A DNA stretch of 64,000 nucleotides, taken from NCBI RefSeq assembly GCF_006175945.1, contig NZ_VAJL01000001.1, forward strand, positions 2,294,001 through 2,358,000, read 5' to 3'. Source of the DNA: Chryseobacterium mulctrae. Lineage in GTDB: Bacteria; Bacteroidota; Bacteroidia; Flavobacteriales; Weeksellaceae. A program made the translations under genes and the position numbers. Position 1 is the first letter of the stretch, and every line of letters begins with the position of its first letter. Positions 16,601-23,947 of this stretch are shown here, piece after piece. The notes under the pieces were generated by a model that saw nothing but the letters and a program-made list of their open reading frames with translations, ran no database searches and was not told the origin of the DNA.

Positions 16601-16699
16601 CTCTTGGTGATCTTCGTTAAGTGAAACGCCTTTGCGAACTTAAAAAATATACATCAAGTTTTAAAAACAAAATCTTTGCGGCCTTTGCGTTAAAAAACA
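16601..16699 (+). repeat. Dispersed intergenic repeat, copy 2
   Basis: It carries the same GTGAAACGCCTTTGCGAACTT block and a CTTTGCGGCCTTTGCGTTAAA block as copy 1. It abuts the macrodomain relic, so the repeat may mark the deletion point. Confidence 0.7.
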
Positions 16700-16725
16700 A
16701 ATTAAAAATATAAAAAAGCACAACC

Positions 16726-17955
16726 ATGAAAACTATAACATTATACAGACCCGTCGGAGAAAAAGAAATGATTTTAATTATCGAAAGCAATTACAAAAAA
16801 TTTCCTCCAAGACTGGAATGGCAACCAATTTTTTATCCTGTTTTGGATGTGTATTATGCTTCCGAAATTGCAGAAAAATGGAACACGAGAGATGAAGCAG
16901 GAAATTATCTTGGTTTTGTTACCCAATTTGAAGTGTTGGAAGAAGAGATCAATAAATATCCTGCCCAAAATGTTGGAGCAAGAGATCACAATGAACTATG
17001 GGTTCCTTCGGAAGAAATGGATACTTTTAATCAGGCGATTGTAGGAAATATTAAAGTGACAAAAGTATTTATGGGGAAAGATTTTAAAGAGCCTGCAAAT
17101 GCTGATGTAGAAAATTTATTATTAAACATAAAAAAACTGACGATGACAAATAAAGGAATGGCAAAAGATACATTGGAAATCCTTGCCAAGAAATTTTATA
17201 TAAACGAACACAACGAAAAAATAAATATAGAAAATGAACTGGAAACTTCTACGAAGGGAACCATTTTGTTTTCACCGGAAGAACTTTCGGAAATGACAAA
17301 AAATGAACTTCCTGAAACTGATTTTCAAACTCAGTTTGAAGTCTGGAGATGCAGTTCTTTAAAAGCAATTTTACAATTAACCGAAGAAGAAAATCAGGAA
17401 AAACTCATGTGTCTGAATTTCGCATCGGCAAAAAATCCGGGCGGTGGTTTCATCAATGGTGCCGAAGCTCAGGAAGAAAGTCTCGCAAGAACTTCTGGAT
17501 TATATGAAAGTTTGCTTCAAGGCTGGGATTATTACAAAATTCATCGCGAAATGGAATCTTGTTTCTACACCGATACGATGATTTATAGTCCGAAAGTTCC
17601 GGTTTTCAGAAAAGATAAAGGCGAATTGTTATCGAAGCCAGTTTTGTGTAATTTCATTACCTCTCCGGCGGTGAATGCAGGAGTTGTAAAACGTCAGGAA
17701 CCGGAAAGAGCTCACGAGATTTTCGGCGCAATGGATGTAAGAACAGATAAAATGCTGGCTTTGGCTTTAAGTCAGGGAAATGAAACCTTGATTTTAGGAG
17801 CTTGGGGATGTGGTGTTTTTAAAAATGATCCAAACGAAATTGCAGAATTATTTAAAAAGCATCTTCACGGAAAGTATAAAAATAAATTTAAAAGAGTGGT
17901 TTTTGCGATTCTCTCAAAAAAGGAGGAAATGATAAAACCGTTTGAAGGAATATAA
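16726..17955 (+). CDS. Fusion of an N-terminal conserved domain to a PARG-like macrodomain
   Basis: A 409-residue protein. Residues 1 to about 120 are a domain opening KTITLYRPVG and containing KKFPPRLEWQPIFYPVL, found elsewhere as a stand-alone protein often labelled 'ADP-ribosylation/crystallin J1'. Residues about 175-405 are a TIGR02452/microbial PARG-type macrodomain. The catalytic signature GGG-x7-QEE is present (GGGFINGAEAQEE near residue 238), followed by SLARTSGLY and a late GAWGCGVFKNDP nucleotide-loop region. PARG-type enzymes remove ADP-ribose from targets by attack at the ribose-ribose or ribose-protein bond. It overlaps the next gene by one base. Confidence 0.82.
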   Translation: MKTITLYRPVGEKEMILIIESNYKKFPPRLEWQPIFYPVLDVYYASEIAEKWNTRDEAGNYLGFVTQFEVLEEEINKYPAQNVGARDHNELWVPSEEMDTFNQAIVGNIKVTKVFMGKDFKEPANADVENLLLNIKKLTMTNKGMAKDTLEILAKKFYINEHNEKINIENELETSTKGTILFSPEELSEMTKNELPETDFQTQFEVWRCSSLKAILQLTEEENQEKLMCLNFASAKNPGGGFINGAEAQEESLARTSGLYESLLQGWDYYKIHREMESCFYTDTMIYSPKVPVFRKDKGELLSKPVLCNFITSPAVNAGVVKRQEPERAHEIFGAMDVRTDKMLALALSQGNETLILGAWGCGVFKNDPNEIAELFKKHLHGKYKNKFKRVVFAILSKKEEMIKPFEGI

Positions 17956-18866
17956 TGGAAAAAAATAAACTCTTACTCGCTTCAAAATCACTTACAGGAA
18001 TTTCTGTTGGCGATGCTTTTGGAGAAAGCTTTTTCGGAGAAGAAAATTTGATGAAAAGTTATATTCAAGAGAGAATCGTTCCTGAAAGTTCTTTGGATTT
18101 TACTGATGATACGATTATGGCAATTGCTGTTTTCAAATCTTTGGAAAAATTTGGTAAGATCAATCAAGATTTTTTGGCGGAAGAGTTTACAAAAAATTAT
18201 TATTTAGACATCAATAGAGGATACGGACCTTCAATGCATCAGTATTTTAGAGCAATAAAAGAAGGAGAAAACTGGAATGAAGTTTCTTATTCAAAGTTTG
18301 AAGGACAAGGCTCAATGGGAAATGGAGGTGCGATGAGAGCTTCGCTAGTTGGAGCTTATTTTTATGACGATTTGGATCAGCTTAAATTGAATGCAGCACT
18401 TTCTTGTGAAGTGACTCATGCCAATAAAGAGGCGATTGAAGGAACAAAAGCAATTGCATTGGCAGCAGCTTTTGCTATTCAGGAAAATTTGAGATTGATA
18501 AAACTTAGCCAACAGGATTTTATTCAAAAAATTCAAGATGAACTAGATGATTCTGATATGAAAAGTAAGCTAAACAAAGCTTTATATTTAGATGGAAATC
18601 CAAGCATTGAATTATTAGTTAAAACTTTAGGAAACGGAATTAACATGACTGCTCAAGATACCATTCCGATTGTTGTTTGGATGCTTTCGAGATACAGAAA
18701 TAATTTTGAAGAATGTCTTTGGAATACCGTTTCTGCATTGGGAGACAGAGATACAACCTGTGCAATGGCAGCAGGAATAAGCATTTTATGTTGTGATGGA
18801 CACTCAGTTCCTGATTGGACTAAAAATGTTGAAAATTGGAAAAACAGCAGATTTTATGAAAATTGA
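17955..18866 (+). CDS. ADP-ribosylglycohydrolase (DraG/ARH family), copy 1
   Basis: A 303-residue all-helical ARH-family protein. Two-metal site motifs are visible: GDAFGESF near residue 17, TDDTIM near residue 50, GNGGAMRA near residue 122 and [13 protein letters not shown] near residue 262. Such enzymes release ADP-ribose from ADP-ribosylated arginine, serine or nucleic-acid ends using Mg2+. Its start overlaps the stop of the PARG-like gene (TAATG), and its end overlaps the macrodomain start at 18856. It shows only distant similarity to copy 2 at 20151, so the substrates may differ. Confidence 0.88.
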   Translation: MEKNKLLLASKSLTGISVGDAFGESFFGEENLMKSYIQERIVPESSLDFTDDTIMAIAVFKSLEKFGKINQDFLAEEFTKNYYLDINRGYGPSMHQYFRAIKEGENWNEVSYSKFEGQGSMGNGGAMRASLVGAYFYDDLDQLKLNAALSCEVTHANKEAIEGTKAIALAAAFAIQENLRLIKLSQQDFIQKIQDELDDSDMKSKLNKALYLDGNPSIELLVKTLGNGINMTAQDTIPIVVWMLSRYRNNFEECLWNTVSALGDRDTTCAMAAGISILCCDGHSVPDWTKNVENWKNSRFYEN

Positions 18867-19361
18867 ATTAATAAAAGGAGATATCACCAAAATACAAGCA
18901 GATGCAATTGTTAATGCTGCCAATTCGTCCTTACTTGGAGGAGGTGGAGTTGATGGAGCGATTCATCGCGCAGGAGGGAAACAGATTTTAGATGAATGTA
19001 TTGAAATCAGAAACCGACAAGGAAAATGCACAACAGGAGAAGCTGTTGTAACAACAGCCGGAAATATTACTGCGAAATATGTGATTCACACAGTCGGTCC
19101 CGTTTGGAATGACAATGAAGAAAAAGACTCAAAACTATTAGCAAATTGCTATAAAAATTCTTTAAAATTGGCTGAAAGCTTAGGGATAAAAACAATTGCT
19201 TTTCCAAATATCAGTACAGGAGTGTATAGGTTCCAAAAGAATTGGCTGGAAAAATTGCTGTTGATGAGGTGAAAAATTTCAAATCAGAAGTTATAGAAAA
19301 AATTATTTTCGTCTGTTTTGATGACGAAAATGAAGAGATTTATAAGAAATTATTGGAATGA
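18856..19361 (+). pseudogene. MacroD-type macrodomain gene with a frameshift
   Basis: From ATG 18856 the protein reads as a full MacroD/YmdB macrodomain: [20 protein letters not shown], then [21 protein letters not shown] and [10 protein letters not shown]. At about 19232 one base is missing from the expected Phe-Pro-Lys-Glu codons. The frame then ends at 19272 after a spurious tail. Shifting the frame restores a normal end (KIAVDEV, then IIFVCFDDENEEIYKKLLE) stopping at 19361. MacroD enzymes hydrolyse mono-ADP-ribose esters and O-acetyl-ADP-ribose, the product of sirtuins, which suits the sirtuin gene immediately downstream. It is either a recent pseudogene or a sequencing error. Confidence 0.75.
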
Positions 19362-19386
19362 ATTTAAATATTCCGAATTTAAATAA

Positions 19387-19448
19387 TCTCGCAGATTAAT
19401 TCGATTGAGCAGATAAAAAGATTTGCATAATTTGCTAAATCTGCGAGA
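19387..19448. repeat. Inverted repeat before the sirtuin gene
   Basis: The perfect 11-bp arms TCTCGCAGATT and AATCTGCGAGA are 40 bases apart. It is probably a small dispersed palindromic repeat or an attenuator hairpin. Confidence 0.5.
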
Positions 19449-19464
19449 GATAAAAATTAAACAA

Positions 19465-20151
19465 ATGAAAAAACTAACCATATTAACCGGCGCGGGAATC
19501 AGTGCCGAAAGCGGAATAAAAACCTTCAGAGACGGAGATGGTCTTTGGGAAAATCATAGTATAACCGATGTGGCGAGTCCGGAAGGATGGCGAAAAGACA
19601 GAGCTTTGGTATTGGAGTTTTACAATCAGAGACGTCGTCAGCTTCATGAAGTTGAGCCAAACGATGCACACAAATTAATCGCAGATTTGGAGAAACATTT
19701 TGATGTTCAGATTGTCACACAAAATATTGACGATTTGCACGAAAGAGCAGGTTCTAAAAATATCATTCATCTTCATGGGGAATTGTTCAAATCATGTTCT
19801 TGCAATAATAAAAATCTGATTTACGAACAAAAAGATGATATCATTATTGGTGATAAAGCCGATGACGGAGCGCAATTGCGACCTTTCATCGTTTGGTTCG
19901 GGGAAGATGTTCCATTAATGAATGAAGCAACTAAAAAAGCAAAGGAAGCAGATATTTTCTTAGTAATCGGGACGTCTTTGCAGGTTTATCCGGCTGCAGG
20001 ATTGCTTCATGATATTAAAGATGATTGTCTTTTAATTGTCATCAACCCTAATGAAACAGGCTTCGGATACGGACAAAGAGCCGTTGTAATGAAAGAAACC
20101 GCAACCAAAGGAATGAAACTATTGTACGATAAATTGTTAAATCTTGCCTAA
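19465..20151 (+). CDS. Sir2-family NAD-dependent protein deacylase
   Basis: A 228-residue sirtuin; I use ATG 19465 because KKLTILTGAGIS is the family's usual N-terminus and the upstream in-frame codons are repeat sequence. The NAD site GAGISAESGIKTFR, QNIDDLHERAG and catalytic His in HLHGE are present. FYNQRR provides the Tyr-x-x-Arg pair typical of SIRT5/CobB-type desuccinylases. The zinc knuckle looks incomplete: a Cys-x-Cys pair follows HLHGELFKS, and no second pair is seen. It consumes NAD and produces nicotinamide and O-acyl-ADP-ribose, a substrate for the adjacent macrodomain. Its stop overlaps the next start. Confidence 0.9.
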   Translation: MKKLTILTGAGISAESGIKTFRDGDGLWENHSITDVASPEGWRKDRALVLEFYNQRRRQLHEVEPNDAHKLIADLEKHFDVQIVTQNIDDLHERAGSKNIIHLHGELFKSCSCNNKNLIYEQKDDIIIGDKADDGAQLRPFIVWFGEDVPLMNEATKKAKEADIFLVIGTSLQVYPAAGLLHDIKDDCLLIVINPNETGFGYGQRAVVMKETATKGMKLLYDKLLNLA

Positions 20152-21089
20152 TGGAAAACATTGTAAAAGCAGGAATTTTTGGAGTTTGTATCGGCGATGC
20201 TTTAGGTGTCCCGGTTGAGTTCAACAAAAGAGAAACTTTAAAAGTTTTCCCTGTAGAAAATATGCGCGAGTTTGGTTCTTGGAATCAGCCGAAAGGAACT
20301 TGGAGCGACGATAGCTCTTTAACGCTTTGTATCGCAGAAGAATTGACAAAAGGTTATGATCTCGAAAAAATTGGACAAAGCTTTGTAAAATGGAATAAAT
20401 TCGGACATTGGACGGCCCATGGAAGACTGTTCGATATCGGCGGAACAACACGACATTCCATTGCAAGATTAATTAAAGGAGAAAGTGCCAGATTTTCAGG
20501 AAATATTTTTGAAGAAGATAATGGAAATGGTTCTTTAATGAGAACGCTTCCCTTAGCTTTTTATCTTAAAGATGAAGAAAATATTGAAAAATTATATCAG
20601 GTTGTAAAAGAAGTTTCTTCAATTACTCACGGGCATTTTCGTTCTGTTTTTGCATGTTTTATCTATGTAATTTTTGCGATTGAATTAATAAAAGGAAAAG
20701 ACAAAAAAGATGCTTATCATCATACGCAAAATGTAGCGTTGAAATTTACAGAAAATCAAGGGTTTAACCCAAAGGAGATTCAACTTTTTGATAGGGTTTT
20801 AAAGAATGATATTTCAGAATATGATGAAGATACAATTAGTTCAGGAGGCTACGTTCTTCACAGTTTAGAAGCCTCATTATGGTGTTTTCTAAATTCTGAA
20901 AATTATTCAGAAGCTGTTTTAAAAGCAGTCAACTTAGGAGAAGATACCGACACAACCGGAGCGATTACAGGAGGAATTGCAGGGATTTACTATGGTTTTG
21001 AAAATATTCCTGAAGAATGGATTGATGTGTTGGTGAGGAAGGAAGATATAGAAAAGCTAAGTGAAAAATTAAATGAGAAATTAAAATGA
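20151..21089 (+). CDS. ADP-ribosylglycohydrolase (DraG/ARH family), copy 2
   Basis: A 312-residue ARH-family protein with the full metal set: GDALGVPVEF near residue 15, WSDDSSLTL near residue 51, NGNGSLMRTLP near residue 124, SITHGH near residue 157 and GEDTDTTGAITGG near residue 263. This set is closer to classic DraG/ARH1 enzymes than copy 1. It presumably removes ADP-ribose from protein or nucleic acid. It is coupled by overlap to the sirtuin gene upstream and to the DUF6794-like gene downstream. Confidence 0.9.
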   Translation: MENIVKAGIFGVCIGDALGVPVEFNKRETLKVFPVENMREFGSWNQPKGTWSDDSSLTLCIAEELTKGYDLEKIGQSFVKWNKFGHWTAHGRLFDIGGTTRHSIARLIKGESARFSGNIFEEDNGNGSLMRTLPLAFYLKDEENIEKLYQVVKEVSSITHGHFRSVFACFIYVIFAIELIKGKDKKDAYHHTQNVALKFTENQGFNPKEIQLFDRVLKNDISEYDEDTISSGGYVLHSLEASLWCFLNSENYSEAVLKAVNLGEDTDTTGAITGGIAGIYYGFENIPEEWIDVLVRKEDIEKLSEKLNEKLK

Positions 21090-22273
21090 AGAAAATAATC
21101 ACATTCTACGTATTGCTTACATTGAAAGATCTGGAGTTTCTTGCTAAAAATAACTTTACAAAACTTCCGTTCAATGAAATTCCTTTTACATTTAATAAGG
21201 AAAGCATTGAAAAATTTGCGGAGACTTCAATAGAGTATACCGAAAATATTTTAGTTACAGCAAAGATAGATTGTGATTGGATTCGCTTTTCAGAGTATAA
21301 AGATTCTCATCCTGATGAAAATCCGACGGAGTTTGGTGGACTTTCAGAAGTGAAAACGAACACCTTTAATCATTCTTTAATTGATAAAATTAAAATTGAA
21401 AATGTTTTCGGAAAAGATCTTCAGAATGCAGATTGTGCCAAAATAAAAATGATTGTAGAGGAAGAATTATATTTTTTCAAACACAGAATGGAGACATTTC
21501 TCGAAACTAATTCAAGAGAAATAATCTTAGCTGATCTTTTTAATACAGTAATTGTAAAAGAGCAAGAACCTAAAAAATTTACAGACGAAGAAATAAGAAA
21601 ACAAATAGAAGATATGGTTAGGGAAGATGAGGTTATTTCAATAAAGATGAAAGAAAAACGAAGGAATCTGAATTCTGTAGAAGAGGCTGTTGATTTTTTA
21701 ATAAATGAAGATTTAAGCGAAGAAAGTACAAAATCTTTAAAGAATATATCTCTTGCGTCAAGGCTTGGATATTTTGGTGGTGATTCCGCTTTGCACTTCG
21801 GATATGGAATGTACCTTAGGAATCTTTTCTTGCATGGAAACAAGAATGAATTATTTTTAAATGATCTTGAAGAATTTATTCGCAATAGTTTTTCAGATAG
21901 TGGGGAGTTAGGTGAAGGAATAATTTATGATTTATTATGGAGGAAATTAAATAATTGGGAAACTTTGAAAGAAAATAAGATAAAAATAGAAAAGATTCAG
22001 AGAGAAGTGAAAGAAGGTGGTGAATATGATTCTAATTGGTATAATAAAGTAAAGCTTCTGTCATATAATTTTACAGAAGATGAAATCAAAAAATATTTGG
22101 AATTAGAAAGAAAAATGGAAAATGAGAATGATAACTTTGAGGAATATTATTACCAACAGAAAGCTCTTTTAGCAAGATTAGATAAAGAAGAAAAAGAGAT
22201 TTTCGAAAATTTAAAACAAGATTATTTTAACGTTCAAAACATTCTTAATATTTTAGAACACAAACATGAATGA
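21086..22273 (+). CDS. Two-part protein: crystallin-J1-cluster N-domain plus DUF6794-like domain
   Basis: A 395-residue protein. By eye, residues 1-120 share a pattern with the N-terminal domain of the 16726 protein: both begin with a strand of the type ITFY/ITLY, and both have TFN-x6-IK-x3-VF-GKD (TFNHSLIDKIKIENVFGKDL here). Residues about 190-290 fit DUF6794, with SVEEAVDFLI, HFGYGMYLRNLFLHG and IIYDLLWRKLNN. The remainder is a charged helical coil. No catalytic motif is identified. It overlaps both flanking genes by a few bases, so it belongs to the core ADP-ribose operon. Confidence 0.6.
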   Translation: MKKIITFYVLLTLKDLEFLAKNNFTKLPFNEIPFTFNKESIEKFAETSIEYTENILVTAKIDCDWIRFSEYKDSHPDENPTEFGGLSEVKTNTFNHSLIDKIKIENVFGKDLQNADCAKIKMIVEEELYFFKHRMETFLETNSREIILADLFNTVIVKEQEPKKFTDEEIRKQIEDMVREDEVISIKMKEKRRNLNSVEEAVDFLINEDLSEESTKSLKNISLASRLGYFGGDSALHFGYGMYLRNLFLHGNKNELFLNDLEEFIRNSFSDSGELGEGIIYDLLWRKLNNWETLKENKIKIEKIQREVKEGGEYDSNWYNKVKLLSYNFTEDEIKKYLELERKMENENDNFEEYYYQQKALLARLDKEEKEIFENLKQDYFNVQNILNILEHKHE

Positions 22274-22811
22274 ACAACATAAGAAAAAAACAAGCAAATT
22301 TCTGAGCTACGTTCTCAGACATCATCCCGAACTCATCAATTTAAATTTAGATGAAAACGGATGGGCAAATGTTGATGAATTAATCACAAAATCAAAGAGA
22401 GATTCTTATCAGGGACTTACCTTTGAAGAATTGGATGAAATTGTGGAAACCAACGATAAAAAACGGTTTATTTTTAATGAAGATAAAACCAGAATCAGAG
22501 CAAATCAAGGACATTCTATTGATATTAATCTGGCTTTAATTCCACAAAAACCACCTGAATTTTTATATCACGGAACGGCTCAAAGTAATATCGATTCCAT
22601 TCTGGAAAAAGGAATTGAAAAAAGAAACCGACAACACGTTCATCTGAGTCAGGATAAAGAAACTGCAACCAAAGTTGGAATGCGCCACGGAAAACCAATT
22701 ATTCTGACCATTAAAACAAAGGAAATGTTTGATGATAAAATAAAATTTTATCTTTCCGAAAATAATGTTTGGCTGACAGATTTTGTAGATACTAAATATA
22801 TTTCACAATGA
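22266..22811 (+). CDS. kptA: RNA 2'-phosphotransferase (Tpt1/KptA)
   Basis: A 181-residue KptA of normal length. The N-terminal winged-helix part has KFLSYVLRHHPE, and the ART-fold part has FLYHGTAQSNIDSIL, HVHLSQDKETATKVG and RHGKPIILTI, with the conserved Arg-His-Arg-Arg type residues in place. The enzyme moves a 2'-phosphate of RNA to NAD, releasing nicotinamide and ADP-ribose 1''-2''-cyclic phosphate. Some homologues cap nucleic-acid ends with ADP-ribose. Macrodomains process the product, which explains the clustering. Confidence 0.93.
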   Translation: MNEQHKKKTSKFLSYVLRHHPELINLNLDENGWANVDELITKSKRDSYQGLTFEELDEIVETNDKKRFIFNEDKTRIRANQGHSIDINLALIPQKPPEFLYHGTAQSNIDSILEKGIEKRNRQHVHLSQDKETATKVGMRHGKPIILTIKTKEMFDDKIKFYLSENNVWLTDFVDTKYISQ

Positions 22812-23009
22812 CAGATCGTGAATTTTTAGATGAGATAGAAAACTTTTCTCTTGATAAAGAAGATTTAAATAAAAAGTTGATGATTTATTAGAAAAGGGAC
22901 AGGTTAGGTTCCATTAAAACATTTCATTATAGCACACAAAAATTGTAAATTATCAGAAGCAATGGAAATTATCAAATCTTGTCCGAATTATAACAAAAGA
23001 TTTAAATGA
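22808..23009 (+). pseudogene. Decayed small gene between kptA and the phosphatase
   Basis: ATG 22808 overlaps the kptA stop and reads 27 residues (TDREFLDEIENFSLDKEDLNKK...) to a TAG. Reading on with two frame changes gives VDDLLEKGQV and then VPLKHFIIAHKNCKLSEAMEIIKSC, ending at TGA 23007-23009, which overlaps the next start. Without the two lesions it would be a roughly 66-residue protein. I do not recognise the family. The preserved overlaps at both ends argue it was once a normal operon member. Confidence 0.55.
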
Positions 23010-23773
23010 AAAGAACATTAGCAATAGGAGACATTCATGGAGGATTTAAAGCACTGAAACAGGTTTTCGAAAAAGCCAAAGTTACTGAGAATGATAGATT
23101 GATTTTCTTGGGAGATTATGTTGATGGCTGGAGTGAATCTTCCCAAATCATTCAATTTTTAATAGAACTTTCAGAAAAACAAGAATGTATTTTCATCAAA
23201 GGAAATCATGATGCATGGACGGAAGATTGGCTTTCTTTCGAAAGCGCTCCCGATGTCTGGCTTTTCAACGGGGGACAAAGTACAGTTGACAGTTACTGTG
23301 ACTATTCTTTGGAAGATATGGAAATTCATCTGGAGTTTTTTCAGAGAATGAAAAATTATTATGTTGATGAAGAAAAGCGTCTGTTTATTCATGCGGGATA
23401 CTCTTCTATGCACGGTCCTGAACAAGAAGTATATTCCAGCAATTATCGATGGGACAGAACCCTTTGGGAAACTGCTGTTGCAATGGATAAGAAATTAGAA
23501 AAAAACTCAGAGCTGTATCCGAAAAGATTGCTTCTATACAAAGAAATTTTCATTGGCCATACGCCGACTTTACATTTGGGAATTAAAGAACCAATCAATA
23601 AAGCTAATGTTTGGAATTTAGATACCGGAGCTGCATTCACAGGAGCTTTAACAATCATGAATGTTGATACCAAAGAATTCTGGCAAAGTGATCTGCTTCC
23701 TAGTTTATATCCTGATGAAAAAGGTAGAAATAAAGATAACGTAAGGCCCAAATTGCTGAAATTTAAAATTTAA
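23006..23773 (+). CDS. PPP-family metallophosphoesterase
   Basis: A 255-residue calcineurin-like phosphatase with the canonical metal motifs GDIHGG (residues 8-13), GDYVDGW near residue 36, GNHDAW near residue 69 and IHAGYS near residue 131, plus IGHTPT near residue 183. The layout resembles bacterial PPP phosphatases/ApaH-like enzymes. In this operon it could remove phosphate from ADP-ribose phosphates or RNA ends, or hydrolyse dinucleotides, but protein phosphatase activity is equally possible. Last gene of the cluster, followed by a terminator. Confidence 0.85.
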   Translation: MKRTLAIGDIHGGFKALKQVFEKAKVTENDRLIFLGDYVDGWSESSQIIQFLIELSEKQECIFIKGNHDAWTEDWLSFESAPDVWLFNGGQSTVDSYCDYSLEDMEIHLEFFQRMKNYYVDEEKRLFIHAGYSSMHGPEQEVYSSNYRWDRTLWETAVAMDKKLEKNSELYPKRLLLYKEIFIGHTPTLHLGIKEPINKANVWNLDTGAAFTGALTIMNVDTKEFWQSDLLPSLYPDEKGRNKDNVRPKLLKFKI

Positions 23774-23891
23774 CTTAGACTCATGCTCCGTTTCTGGATT
23801 TTGTCCGTAAATGTCTGTATTTGCCGTGAATGAAATCACGAGAAATATGGAGGGATTTTATTAGTAAGAAGAATGCATTAAGTAAGATATA

Positions 23892-23932
23892 TAAAAACAA
23901 AACCCACGCAATATGCGTGGGTTTTTGTTTTG
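23892..23932. terminator. Bidirectional terminator closing the ADP-ribose operon
   Basis: The perfect 9-bp arms ACCCACGCA and TGCGTGGGT enclose a 3-base loop, with A-rich and T-rich flanks. It serves the plus-strand operon and the minus-strand gene at 23948. Confidence 0.8.
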
Positions 23933-23947
23933 CTTTTGCAAAAAAAA

